A program made the position numbers and the translations under genes. Source: Roseivivax marinus (lineage in GTDB: Bacteria > Pseudomonadota > Alphaproteobacteria > Rhodobacterales > Rhodobacteraceae). Taken from it: DNA of 64,000 bases. Location of the stretch: contig NZ_FOAI01000012.1 in assembly GCF_900109705.1 (NCBI RefSeq), positions 60,539-124,538 on the forward strand, read 5' to 3'. The notes under the pieces were generated by a model, which made no database searches, was not told where the DNA came from, and was given only the letters and a program-made list of their open reading frames with translations. This document shows, one piece after another, positions 56,522 through 64,000 of this stretch (positions within the stretch are counted from its first letter, which is position 1; the number at the start of each line of letters is the position of its first letter).

Positions 56522-56821
56522 ATGTCGCGTGTCTGCGAACTGACCGGAAAAGGGCCGATGGTTGGCAACAACGTCAGCCACGCCAACAACAAGACCAAGC
56601 GGCGCTTCCTGCCGAACCTCAACGACGTGACGCTCCAGTCCGAATCGCTGGGCCGCGGCATCAAGCTGCGGATCTCGGCCTCGGCGCTGCGCTCGGTCGA
56701 CCATCGCGGTGGTCTCGACAAGTTCCTCGCCAAGGCGAAGGACGTCGAGCTTTCGGCGAAGGCACTGAAGGTGAAGCAGGAAATCGCCAAGGCGCAAGCC
56801 TCGGCCGCTGCCGAAGCCTGA
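56522..56821 (+). CDS. rpmB: 50S ribosomal protein L28
   Basis: The 99-residue protein has the L28 opening [20 protein letters not shown] and the [12 protein letters not shown] segment, with a C-terminal helical tail rich in Lys and Ala as in alphaproteobacterial L28. The first ATG with a ribosome-binding region (GACGAGGACG) is at 56522. A strong hairpin follows the gene. Confidence 0.97.
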   Translation: MSRVCELTGKGPMVGNNVSHANNKTKRRFLPNLNDVTLQSESLGRGIKLRISASALRSVDHRGGLDKFLAKAKDVELSAKALKVKQEIAKAQASAAAEA

Positions 56822-56843
56822 TCGTCTGACCATGACGTACGGG

Positions 56844-56875
56844 ATGCCCCGGTCGCACCTGCGGCCGGGGCATTT
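56844..56875 (+). terminator. Terminator of rpmB
   Basis: ATGCCCCGG (56844-56852) pairs with CCGGGGCAT (56865-56873), ending in TTT, 25 bp beyond the rpmB stop. Confidence 0.78.
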
Positions 56876-56962
56876 CGCGTGGTCCCGGCGGCGCGACGCG
56901 TGCTCTGGCCTGCGACGCCGCGGGCGGTTGCCCGGCGCACCGCCGCGCGGCATGAGGGACGT

Positions 56963-57304
56963 ATGACCGTCGCTCCCGTTCTTCGCGTGCTTCTGCTGAC
57001 GCTCTTCGCCCTCGCGGGCGTGGAGGCGGCGATCGCGCGCGGTCTGCACCCGGTCTCTACCGTCGTGCTTTGCCGGGGCGCGACGGCCGAGGTCGTGACC
57101 CTCGGTGCGGACGGCACGCCGGTGCGCCAGAGCGCGCTGTGCCCCGACGCCGGCGCGGCGATCTTCACCGATGCCGGTCTTCCGGTGGCACTGGGCGCAC
57201 CGGTTCGACGTGTGGTCCCGTGCCGATTCGCCGGGGCCCGCGTCGCCGGCCGCGCGATGCCTGCACCGCAGGCTACGGCAAGGGCGCCTCCGGGCCTTGT
57301 CTGA
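56963..57304 (+). CDS. Small secreted or membrane-anchored hypothetical protein next to PCu(A)C
   Basis: From ATG 56963 the product is 113 residues. A hydrophobic N-terminus (VLRVLLLTLFALAGVEAAIA) acts as signal peptide or anchor. Three cysteines follow (VVLCRG, SALCPDAG, VVPCRF) with a TLGADGTPV stretch, resembling DUF2946-type proteins often found beside copper chaperones. That match is loose. It lies 40 bp before the PCu(A)C gene and is probably co-expressed, so a copper-related role is plausible. Its C-terminal 30 residues are low in complexity. Confidence 0.6.
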   Translation: MTVAPVLRVLLLTLFALAGVEAAIARGLHPVSTVVLCRGATAEVVTLGADGTPVRQSALCPDAGAAIFTDAGLPVALGAPVRRVVPCRFAGARVAGRAMPAPQATARAPPGLV

Positions 57305-57343
57305 TCCCCATGGACCACAGACACCTACCCGGAGACGACAGAC

Positions 57344-57835
57344 ATGATCCGCACTCTTTCCCTTGCCGCCACGCTCGTGGCCGGCACCGCCGCCATGGCC
57401 GCGGCTGACATCACCATTCACGACGCCTACGCGCGCAGCGCCACCCCGGTCGCAAAGTCGGGTGCGGCCTTCATGGTGATCGAGAACGACGGCGCCGAGG
57501 CCGACCGGCTGATCGGCGTGGCCTCCGAGGCCGCCGCCGTGGTCGAGCTGCACACCCACGCGCAGGACGACACCGGCATGATGCTCATGCGGCCGGTGGA
57601 GGGCGGCCTGGAGATTCCCGCCGACAGCTCCCATGCGCTGCAACGCGGGGGCGATCACGTCATGTTCATGGGCCTCACCGAAGGGTGGGAGAACGGCGAC
57701 ACGATCCCGGTCACCCTGACCTTCGAGCGCGCAGGCGACGTGCAGGTCGACATCGTCGTGGACCGCGACCGCCAGCCGGCGCAGGACGGCGAACACGGCG
57801 CCATGCAGGGCATGGACACCGCCCCGACGAACTGA
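57344..57835 (+). CDS. Copper chaperone PCu(A)C family protein
   Basis: The 163-residue protein has a signal peptide (ending AAMAAA) and the PCu(A)C fold. The copper-binding pattern is visible: a histidine in ELHTHAQDDTGMMLMR with the methionine run, then HALQRGGDHVMFMGL with a second His-x-Met. These periplasmic proteins pass Cu(I) to the CuA or CuB site of cytochrome oxidase. The C-terminus adds a short His/Met-containing tail (GEHGAMQGMD). Confidence 0.93.
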   Translation: MIRTLSLAATLVAGTAAMAAADITIHDAYARSATPVAKSGAAFMVIENDGAEADRLIGVASEAAAVVELHTHAQDDTGMMLMRPVEGGLEIPADSSHALQRGGDHVMFMGLTEGWENGDTIPVTLTFERAGDVQVDIVVDRDRQPAQDGEHGAMQGMDTAPTN

Positions 57836-57858
57836 CGGGACAGGGGGCCGGGCCGGGA

Positions 57859-58566
57859 TCAGCCCCGCGCCCGGCCTCCGGACAGCACCCGGTCGACCCA
57901 GTCGGGGACGATCTCGCTCGCCGGGCCGATCTCGTGGCGGTCGAAGGCGGCGGAGACGTCCGATTCCGCGAGGTTCAGCTCCAGCGTCTCGACGCCGGCG
58001 AGCCGGGCCTCCTGAACGAAACCCGCGGCGGGGTAGACCTGCCCCGAGGTGCCGATCGCGACGAAGAGGTCCGCCGCCGCCAGCAGCTCCGCGATCTCCT
58101 CCATGTGGTGCGGCATCTCGCCGAACCAGACCACGTCCGGGCGTCCGGCTGGCGCACCACAGGCGGGGCAGGGCTCTTCGGGGCGCATCTCGGCAGGCGC
58201 CGGCCAGCGGTGATCGCAGGCGGCGCAGAGCGCGCGGTCGAGGGCGCCGTGCATGTGCAGGACGGTGGCCCCGGCGGCCTCGTGCAGCCCGTCCACGTTC
58301 TGGGTCACGATCACCACGCGGCCGGGATGATCGCGCTGAAGTCGCGCCAGCGCGTGGTGGGCCGGGTTGGGCGCGGCGCCCGCGGCCTGCGCGCGGCGCA
58401 TGTTGTAGAACTCCTGCACGCGGGCGGGATCGCGGGCGAAGGCCTCGGGCGTGGCCACGTCCTCGATCCGGACCTTGCTCCAGAGCCCGTCCGTGTCGCG
58501 GAACGTCCCCAGCCCGCTTTCGGCCGAGATGCCCGCCCCGGTGAGAATGACGATGGTGTCGGCCAT
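57859..58566 (-). CDS. cobB: NAD-dependent protein deacylase (sirtuin)
   Basis: From ATG 58566 the product is 235 residues. It has the NAD motif ILTGAGISAESGLGTFRD, the VTQNVDGLHEAAG motif, the catalytic histidine in LHMHGAL and a zinc site of two Cys pairs (CAAC and CPAC). The EFYNMRR segment has the Tyr-x-x-Arg pair of class III sirtuins, which favour succinyl or malonyl lysine. It diverges from the phosphatase gene with 45 bp between the starts. Confidence 0.93.
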   Translation of the reverse strand: MADTIVILTGAGISAESGLGTFRDTDGLWSKVRIEDVATPEAFARDPARVQEFYNMRRAQAAGAAPNPAHHALARLQRDHPGRVVIVTQNVDGLHEAAGATVLHMHGALDRALCAACDHRWPAPAEMRPEEPCPACGAPAGRPDVVWFGEMPHHMEEIAELLAAADLFVAIGTSGQVYPAAGFVQEARLAGVETLELNLAESDVSAAFDRHEIGPASEIVPDWVDRVLSGGRARG

Positions 58567-58611
58567 GGCTGCCCCCTTTCGCGCCGGTCGCCCCTTGGGT
58601 ATCAGACGGGC

Positions 58612-59067
58612 ATGACCCAGCGCATCCTCTTCGTCTGCCTCGGCAACATCTGCCGGTCCCCGTCCGCCGAGGCGGTCGTCCGCGCCAAGGCCGAGGCGTG
58701 GGGGATGGACCTGCACCTCGACAGCGCGGGCACCGGCGACTGGCATGTGGGCGAGCCGCCCTACGGACCGATGCAGAAGGCCGGCGCGGCGCGGGGCTAC
58801 GACCTCGCCCCCTTGCGCGCGCGGCAGGCGGAGCGAGCGGATTTCGACCGCTTCGACCTGATCCTGGCGATGGACGCGCAGAACCGGGCGGACCTTGAGG
58901 CCATTGCGCCCGCGGAGGCCCGTGCCCGGCTGGAGATGTTCACCGACTACCTGCCCGCGGGCGAGGCCGACCACGTGCCCGACCCCTACCACACGCGGGA
59001 CTTCGACGGCGCGCTGGACCTGATCGAGCGCGCGGCCGACGGGCTGCTGGACCGCCTGAGGGGCTGA
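58612..59067 (+). CDS. Low-molecular-weight protein tyrosine phosphatase
   Basis: The 151-residue protein begins RILFVCLGNICRSPSAEAV, containing the C-x5-R-S phosphate loop, and ends with the general acid in VPDPYHTRDF. Both features define LMW-PTP enzymes, which act on phosphotyrosine proteins or small phosphates. It lies just upstream of, and convergent with, the DUF3140 gene. Confidence 0.93.
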   Translation: MTQRILFVCLGNICRSPSAEAVVRAKAEAWGMDLHLDSAGTGDWHVGEPPYGPMQKAGAARGYDLAPLRARQAERADFDRFDLILAMDAQNRADLEAIAPAEARARLEMFTDYLPAGEADHVPDPYHTRDFDGALDLIERAADGLLDRLRG

Positions 59068-59076
59068 GGCCCGCGC

Positions 59077-59406
59077 CTACTTGCAGGGGTCGTGGCCCCA
59101 GTTCATCAGGGAGTAGCGCCAGTCGGAGCTCTCGGGGTCGTCGTCCGGGCCGCCCTGCGCCGTGTGACGCTTGATGTAGGCGACGACCTTGCCCATGTGC
59201 GCCCACTGGTCGTCCGAGAGGTCGCCCTTGTTGGTGCGCTGGATCTTCACGATCTTCCGCCCCGAGGCATGGCCGGTGGACTCCCCGTCCTCGCTGTCGC
59301 CGACCTCTTTCGACTCCTCCGTCTCGAGCCAGTCCTCCAGCTCCTTGGGGGACATGTTCACGAGCTCCTGCCACTCGTCCCAGACCTCGTCACGCGATTT
59401 CGCCAT
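59077..59406 (-). CDS. DUF3140 family protein
   Basis: From ATG 59406 the product is 109 residues, charged and soluble. The N-terminal RDEVWDEWQELVNMSPKELE and the DLSDDQWAHMGKVVAYIKRH segment match the DUF3140 pattern, in which a small helical domain is linked by a Ser/Asp/Glu-rich stretch. The function is unknown; related proteins are sometimes annotated as DNA-binding or stress-related. The 150-bp region towards lepA contains only a short hairpin (59533-59549). Confidence 0.78.
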   Translation of the reverse strand: MAKSRDEVWDEWQELVNMSPKELEDWLETEESKEVGDSEDGESTGHASGRKIVKIQRTNKGDLSDDQWAHMGKVVAYIKRHTAQGGPDDDPESSDWRYSLMNWGHDPCK

Positions 59407-59556
59407 GGGGTGCTCCTGTCTGCGGTGTCGCGGGAGAACAAGCGGGCGAAGCGGGGGGTTCCGCTTAAGGAAATTTATGGACAGGTTGCAACACGAGTTT
59501 CGCGGGCATGGCCCGGGGCGAACACGTTTTGACCCCGGCAAAGCCGGGGGCGCGCC

Positions 59557-61359
59557 TCAGCTATCCATCTTCAGAGCCGAGATGAACGCCTCCTGCGGGA
59601 TCTCGACCTTGCCGAACTGGCGCATCTTCTTCTTGCCGGCCTTCTGCTTCTCAAGCAGCTTCTTCTTGCGCGTCGCGTCGCCGCCGTAGCACTTGGCGGT
59701 CACGTCCTTGCGCATCGCCGAAAGCGTCTCGCGGGCGATGACCTTGGCGCCGATCGCCGCCTGGATCGGGATCTTGAACATGTGGCGCGGGATCAGGTCC
59801 TTGAGCTTCTCGCACATGGCGCGGCCGCGCTGCTCGGCGCGGTCGCGGTGGACCATCATGGCGAGCGCGTCCACGGGCTCGTCGTTCACGAGGATCTGCA
59901 TCTTCACGAGGTTGTCCTCGCGGTAGCCGATCATCTCGTAATCGAAGCTGGCATAGCCCTTGGTGACCGATTTCAGCCGGTCGTAGAAGTCGAAGACCAC
60001 CTCGTTGAGCGGCAGGTCGTAGACCGCCATCGCGCGGCCCGCCACGTAGGTCAGGTCGAGCTGGATGCCGCGCCGCTCCTGGCAGAGCTTGAGCACGTCG
60101 CCGAGATACTCGTCGGGGACCATGATGGTCGCCTTGATGCGCGGCTCTTCCACATGCGCGACGGTCGAGGGGTCGGGCATGTCGGCGGGGTTGTGCAGGT
60201 CGCGCCGCTCGCCGTCCTTGGTGTAGAGGTGGTAGATCACCGACGGCGCCGTGGTGATCAGCTCGATGCCGTATTCCCGCTCCAGCCGGTCGCGGATCAC
60301 CTCGAGGTGCAGAAGCCCGAGGAAGCCGCAGCGGAAGCCGAAGCCGAGCGCCGCCGAGGTCTCCATCTCGTAGGTGAAGGAGGCGTCGTTTAGCGCGAGC
60401 TTTTCTATGGCGTCGCGCATGTCCTCGAAGTCGTTCGCGTCCACCGGGAAGAGTCCGCAGAACACCACCGGCACCGACGGTTTGAAGCCGGGCAGGGGCG
60501 TCTCGCAGGGGCGCTTTTCCAGCGTGATGGTGTCGCCCACGCGGGTGTCGCGGACCTGCTTGATCGAGGCGTTGAGATAGCCGATCTCGCCGGGGCCGAG
60601 TTCCTCCACGGCGGTCATGCGCGGGCGGTAGACGCCCACGTCGTCCACGTCGTAGGTGCCCCCCGTCTTCATCATCCGGATGCGGTCGCCCTTCTTGAGG
60701 GTGCCGTCGATGATCCGGACGATACAGATCACGCCGAGATACTGGTCGTACTTGGAGTCGACCAGCATCGCCTTGAGAGGCTTCTCCGCGTCGCCCGCGT
60801 CTGGGGCGGGCAGCTTCGTCACGATGGCCTCGAGCACGTCGGGGATGCCGACGCCGGTCTTGGCCGAGATCAGGCAGGCCTCGGAGGCGTCGATGCCGAT
60901 CACGTCCTCGATCTGCGCGCGCACCCGGTCTGTGTCGGCGGCCGGCAGGTCCACCTTGTTCAGCACCGGCACGATCTCGTGGTCGGCGTCGATGGCGGTG
61001 TACACGTTGGCCAGCGTCTGCGCCTCGACCCCCTGGGTGGCGTCCACCACCAGCAGCGAGCCCTCGACCGCCTGCATGGACCGGGCGACCTCGTAGGCGA
61101 AGTCCACGTGACCGGGCGTGTCGATCAGGTTCAGCACGTAGGTGTGACCGTCCTCCGCGGGATACTCGATCCGGACGGTGTTGGCCTTGATCGTGATGCC
61201 GCGCTCGCGCTCGATATCCATCGAGTCGAGGAGCTGGTCCTGCATGTCGCGTTCGGCGACGGTGCCGGTGAGCTGGATCAGCCGGTCGGCCAGAGTGGAT
61301 TTCCCGTGGTCGATGTGGGCGACGATGGAGAAATTACGGATGCGCTCGCGTGGGATCAT
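59557..61359 (-). CDS. lepA: Elongation factor 4 (LepA)
   Basis: From ATG 61359 the product is 600 residues, the usual LepA length. GTPase motifs are [18 protein letters not shown] and SAKTG. Domain II, an EF-G III/V-like region and the LepA-specific C-terminus follow. LepA acts on the ribosome in initiation or back-translocation under stress. A 57-codon upstream extension in the same frame is non-homologous and was rejected. Confidence 0.97.
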   Translation of the reverse strand: MIPRERIRNFSIVAHIDHGKSTLADRLIQLTGTVAERDMQDQLLDSMDIERERGITIKANTVRIEYPAEDGHTYVLNLIDTPGHVDFAYEVARSMQAVEGSLLVVDATQGVEAQTLANVYTAIDADHEIVPVLNKVDLPAADTDRVRAQIEDVIGIDASEACLISAKTGVGIPDVLEAIVTKLPAPDAGDAEKPLKAMLVDSKYDQYLGVICIVRIIDGTLKKGDRIRMMKTGGTYDVDDVGVYRPRMTAVEELGPGEIGYLNASIKQVRDTRVGDTITLEKRPCETPLPGFKPSVPVVFCGLFPVDANDFEDMRDAIEKLALNDASFTYEMETSAALGFGFRCGFLGLLHLEVIRDRLEREYGIELITTAPSVIYHLYTKDGERRDLHNPADMPDPSTVAHVEEPRIKATIMVPDEYLGDVLKLCQERRGIQLDLTYVAGRAMAVYDLPLNEVVFDFYDRLKSVTKGYASFDYEMIGYREDNLVKMQILVNDEPVDALAMMVHRDRAEQRGRAMCEKLKDLIPRHMFKIPIQAAIGAKVIARETLSAMRKDVTAKCYGGDATRKKKLLEKQKAGKKKMRQFGKVEIPQEAFISALKMDS

Positions 61360-61553
61360 TCCCGCGATATGACGCGGGCGCGCGACCCGGTCAAGGTGGC
61401 GCGGGGGCGCAGTCGCCCCTTGTGACGCGGGGGGTCCGACGCGTCGCGCACGTCGCGGGGAAACCGCGCCCCGCCGCCTGCGTTGGTCGGGCACACCCAC
61501 GGTCCGCCGCCGCGCGGGCCGGACAGACATCCGACGACAGGAGACAGTGCATC

Positions 61554-61838
61554 ATGGCAGAAGTGGCAATGCGGATGACCGCAACCGGCAAGGTCCAGGG
61601 CGTGGGCTACCGCGATTACCTCCAGACCGAAGGCGCCAAGCGCCACGTGCGCGGCTGGGTCCGCAACGCCGCCGACGGCAGCGTCGAGGCGGTGCTGGCG
61701 GGCGAGGCGCTCGACCTCGAGGACATGGCCAAGGTCATGCGGGACGGACCCGACGGCGCGGACGTGGCCGACGTGTCCTCCGAGCCCGCCGACGCGGACG
61801 ACGTGCGCGGCTGCAAGGACATCGAGGTTCGCGACTGA
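61554..61838 (+). CDS. acyP: Acylphosphatase
   Basis: The 94-residue protein has the acylphosphatase signature GKVQGVGYRDYL near residues 12-23, with the phosphate-binding arginine, and the catalytic asparagine in RGWVRNAADGSVEAVLAG. It hydrolyses carboxyl phosphates such as acetyl phosphate. It starts at ATG 61554 and is followed by a terminator. Confidence 0.93.
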   Translation: MAEVAMRMTATGKVQGVGYRDYLQTEGAKRHVRGWVRNAADGSVEAVLAGEALDLEDMAKVMRDGPDGADVADVSSEPADADDVRGCKDIEVRD

Positions 61839-61858
61839 TAAGCGGCCCGAAGAAAGTG

Positions 61859-61880
61859 AAGGCGGCCCTCGGGCCGCTTT
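61859..61880 (+). terminator. Terminator of acyP
   Basis: AAG-GCGGCCC and GGGCCGC-TTT (61859-61880) form a GC-rich stem ending in TTT, 20 bp after the acylphosphatase stop. Confidence 0.72.
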
Positions 61881-61994
61881 CGTGAATTGCCAAATCCCGG
61901 ATTATGCGCGATTGTTTGCGTCATCGGCAGTTCGGCCGGATGCATCGGGCGCATCTCAAGACGCCCGGCCCGGCCCAGACGGGGACAGAGGCGC

Positions 61995-62348
61995 ATGAAA
62001 TCGATCATCATGGTAGTGGTGTGCGGGCTGACGCTCGCCGCCTGCGGTCAGCGCGAAAGCGTGTCGCGCGGAGCCACCTTCGCGGGCCCGAGCTTTGCCA
62101 GCGGCCCGATGAAGACCGCGTGCCTGCGCAGCGATCGCAAGGCGCGCAACGACAGGCTTTGCGGGTGCATCCAGGCCACGGCCGACCGCTCGCTCAGCGG
62201 CGCCGAGCAGCGGCTAGCGATCAAGTTCTTCAAGGATCCGCACCACGCTCAGGAGATCCGGCAATCGGACCGTCCGAAGCACGAAGAAATGTGGCGCAAC
62301 TACAAGGCGTTCGTGTCGCGGGCCGAGCGAAGCTGCCGCGGCCTCTGA
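61995..62348 (+). CDS. Small lipoprotein of unknown function
   Basis: From ATG 61995 the product is 117 residues. It has a lipoprotein signal peptide ending in the lipobox LAACGQ. The mature part contains three further cysteines (TACLRS, CGCIQA) and a helical C-terminus with ending AERSCRGL. Small proteins of this kind, with arginine and cysteine content, are found in Rhodobacteraceae as hypothetical proteins. No function can be assigned. Confidence 0.75.
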   Translation: MKSIIMVVVCGLTLAACGQRESVSRGATFAGPSFASGPMKTACLRSDRKARNDRLCGCIQATADRSLSGAEQRLAIKFFKDPHHAQEIRQSDRPKHEEMWRNYKAFVSRAERSCRGL

Positions 62349-62378
62349 GGCCGCGCTGCATCCGGAGCAGCTGGTCGC

Positions 62379-63143
62379 TCAGGCGTCCAGGAAGGCGCGC
62401 ACCGAAGCCTCGAACTCGCGGGGCTTCTCGGCGTGCAGCCAGTGCCCGGTGCCCGGCAGGGCGGCAAAGCGCGCCTTGGGAAAGTAGCCGCGGATGCGGT
62501 CGCGGTTGTCGCGCGAGACATAGTCGCTGTCGCCACCGGCGAGGAACAGCACCGGGTTCTCGAAGGTGCCCTCGATGTCGTCGGGCCAGCCGACGATCTT
62601 GTCCATCTCGGCCGCGAGCACGTCGAGGTTCAGCACCCAGGCCCTGTTCGCGACGTCGAGCGACTGGGTGAAGAAACTTTGCAACGTCTTTTCCGGAACG
62701 GTGTCGGCCAACTGGGCGGCAGCGTCGGCGCGCTTTTCAACGCGCGAGAGGTCCACGGCACGCATCGCCTCGACGTATTGCATCTGCGAGTGGCTGTAGG
62801 TCACCGGCGCGATGTCCGCGACCACGAGACGGCGCACCAGCTCGGGCCGGGTGAGCGCCAGCGCCATGGCCGCCTTGCCGCCCATCGAATGACCGACCAC
62901 GTCCACCGGTCCGCCGATCGCTTGTATCGTGTCGGCAAGGTCGCCCGCGAGGTCGGCGTAGGAATGGCTGTCGCTCCACGGGCTCTGGCCGTGGTTTCGC
63001 ATGTCCACGGCCGTCACCGGCCCACGATCGGAGAGGCGCTTGGCGATCACACCCCAGTTCCGGGCCGAGCCGAACAGCCCGTGCACGATGACAAGATGTG
63101 GCGCGTCGCCGTCGGAGTTCTGGGAAATTGTCGCGAGTTCCAT
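62379..63143 (-). CDS. Alpha/beta fold hydrolase (YbfF-like esterase)
   Basis: From ATG 63143 the product is 254 residues. It has the oxyanion region LVIVHGLFGSARNWG, the nucleophile elbow VVGHSMGGKAAMA, a probable acid in LAGGDSDYVS and the catalytic histidine in GTGHWLHAEKP. The DMRNHGQSPWSDSHSYADLAGD stretch is typical of YbfF/abhydrolase esterases. The substrate is unknown. It is convergent with the lipoprotein gene and divergent from the gene at 63260. Confidence 0.88.
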   Translation of the reverse strand: MELATISQNSDGDAPHLVIVHGLFGSARNWGVIAKRLSDRGPVTAVDMRNHGQSPWSDSHSYADLAGDLADTIQAIGGPVDVVGHSMGGKAAMALALTRPELVRRLVVADIAPVTYSHSQMQYVEAMRAVDLSRVEKRADAAAQLADTVPEKTLQSFFTQSLDVANRAWVLNLDVLAAEMDKIVGWPDDIEGTFENPVLFLAGGDSDYVSRDNRDRIRGYFPKARFAALPGTGHWLHAEKPREFEASVRAFLDA

Positions 63144-63259
63144 GTGCCCAGCGATAGACCGGCGCGCGGCCGGGCGCCAGTGGGCCGCGTGCATCACCCT
63201 CGCGGCGGAGGCCACGTCGGGGATGTTCCGTTGCCCGCGAACACGGTAAATTCCGGACC

Positions 63260-63634
63260 ATGATCACCCACGACGACCTCACCGCGCGCACCGGGCGCAT
63301 CGAAAGCCTCCTGAGGGACCGGCTTGGCCTCAAGCACGGCTCGCTCGGCCGCCGCGCGGCGCGGGCCGGGCGTCGCCTGCCGCGCGCGATCCGCGCCGAC
63401 CTCTGCCGTATTGGCGAGGCGGTCCAGCTTTCGGGGCATCCGCGCCTGCGTCACGCCTCCGAGGGCGGAGAGATCACGGCCGCCTGCGAGCGGGTGGAGC
63501 AGCACCTGGCGGGGATCGACGTGCGCGACCGGCGGATCGGCGCGGCGCTGGGGCTGGCGGCGGTGATCGGCTTCAACCTGCTGGTCGTGGCCGTGCTGTT
63601 CATCGCCGTGCTGCGCTGGCGCGGGCTGGCGTAA
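63260..63634 (+). CDS. Hypothetical protein with C-terminal membrane helix
   Basis: A 124-residue protein: an Arg-rich, soluble N-terminus with likely helices and a single strongly hydrophobic stretch near residues 95-118 (LGLAAVIGFNLLVVAVLFIA). It resembles small C-tail membrane proteins of Rhodobacteraceae of unknown role. It is convergent with glyA. Confidence 0.7.
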   Translation: MITHDDLTARTGRIESLLRDRLGLKHGSLGRRAARAGRRLPRAIRADLCRIGEAVQLSGHPRLRHASEGGEITAACERVEQHLAGIDVRDRRIGAALGLAAVIGFNLLVVAVLFIAVLRWRGLA

Positions 63635-63648
63635 CACCGCACTGGAGG

Positions 63649-63678
63649 GCGCCGGCCCCGCGCGATGGAGGCCGGCGC
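63649..63678. terminator. Bidirectional hairpin between the hypothetical gene and glyA
   Basis: GCGCCGGCC (63649-63657) pairs with GGCCGGCGC (63670-63678), ten bases before the glyA stop. It lacks T-tracts; it probably separates the convergent transcripts. Confidence 0.55.
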
Positions 63679-63688
63679 GGACCGGAGC

Positions 63689-64000
63689 TTACATGTCCGG
63701 ATAGATCGGGAAGCGGGCGAGCATCTCCGCGACCTCGGCGCGGACCTTGGCCTCGACCTCCGCGGTGTCGTCGGGGTTGGCCGCCAGCGCGTCCACGATC
63801 TCGACGATCCAGTCGGCGACCTGCCGGAACTCGGCCTCGCCGAAGCCGCGGGTGGTGCCGGCCGGCGTGCCGAGACGGATGCCGGAGGTCACCGTGGGCT
63901 TCTCGGGGTCGAACGGCACGCCGTTCTTGTTGCAGGTGATGTGCGCGCGGCCCAGGGCGGCCTCGGTCGCGTTGCCCTTCACGCCCTTGGGACGCAGGTC
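63689..64000 (-). CDS. glyA: Serine hydroxymethyltransferase, C-terminal part (cut by window end)
   Basis: The 103 visible residues are the end of Gly[21 protein letters not shown] followed by [19 protein letters not shown], which includes the conserved Arg that binds the substrate carboxylate, and the C-terminal FPIYPDM. The rest, including the PLP lysine, lies outside the window. The enzyme makes glycine and methylene-tetrahydrofolate from serine. Confidence 0.95.
   Translation of the reverse strand, partial: DLRPKGVKGNATEAALGRAHITCNKNGVPFDPEKPTVTSGIRLGTPAGTTRGFGEAEFRQVADWIVEIVDALAANPDDTAEVEAKVRAEVAEMLARFPIYPDM

Noticed and set aside
59533..59549. CCCCGGC-AAA-GCCGGGG hairpin as a lepA terminator
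   Set aside because: On the lepA strand the stem is followed by an A-run, not a T-tract, so intrinsic termination is not supported.
61360..61530. N-terminal extension of lepA
   Set aside because: The conserved LepA N-terminus starts at ATG 61359; the extension is Arg-rich and unconserved.

Overview
The window is GC-rich, densely coded DNA from an alphaproteobacterium, most likely a marine-type Rhodobacteraceae (Roseobacter-group or close relative). Pointers are the abundance of high-affinity solute-binding transporters (TTT, TRAP, ABC), a Hint-domain protein of the kind common in roseobacters, a Mn-type SitABCD system with Fur/Mur-like operators, and short intergenic repeats built around GAGTATTTG. 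The assignment rests on gene content and style, not on a marker gene comparison. No tRNA, rRNA, CRISPR array or intact insertion sequence was found.

Layout. 0-7 kb: a LysR regulator (cut by the window edge) diverges from a 2-hydroxyacid dehydrogenase, an RraA-type aldolase-like protein, an MFS exporter and a complete tripartite tricarboxylate transporter (tctCBA), followed by a truncated FMN-dependent alpha-hydroxyacid oxidase and a 457-bp non-coding scar. 7.3-14 kb: an operon joining a class I cytochrome P450, its [2Fe-2S] ferredoxin and ferredoxin reductase to a TRAP transporter, with a divergent LysR regulator and a near-ideal T-N11-A operator. 14-22.3 kb: tex, then a glycine-betaine type ABC transporter (proV, proW) with three tandem binding-protein paralogues and a BetI-like 18-bp palindrome. 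22.6-33.5 kb: a cyanophycin locus (isoaspartyl peptidase, cyanophycinase, cyanophycin synthetase) continued by an unassigned ATP-grasp ligase, a CocE/NonD-type hydrolase, an ornithine cyclodeaminase-family enzyme and a xylulokinase-like kinase. 33.5-43.7 kb: monomeric isocitrate dehydrogenase, a SitABCD metal importer and an RND efflux pair. 44-48.3 kb: envelope proteins (LpxR-like, Hint, SH3), a D-glycerate dehydrogenase and a BLUF photoreceptor. 48.3-64 kb: housekeeping genes, including leuA with a leucine-rich leader peptide, argD, argF, hrpB, meaB, rpmB, a PCu(A)C copper chaperone, cobB, a low-molecular-weight phosphatase, lepA, an acylphosphatase and the end of glyA.

How the genes work together. 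The first 23 kb is an uptake-and-catabolism zone in which importers sit beside the oxidoreductases likely to act on their substrates. The cyanophycin block couples polymer synthesis (CphA) with depolymerisation (CphB), dipeptide cleavage (isoaspartyl peptidase) and possibly ornithine conversion; the neighbouring ATP-grasp and CocE-type genes are the least understood part of the window and the best candidates for undescribed biology. The leuA leader is a clear attenuation signal, and the sit, P450 and proX promoters each carry a well-formed candidate operator.
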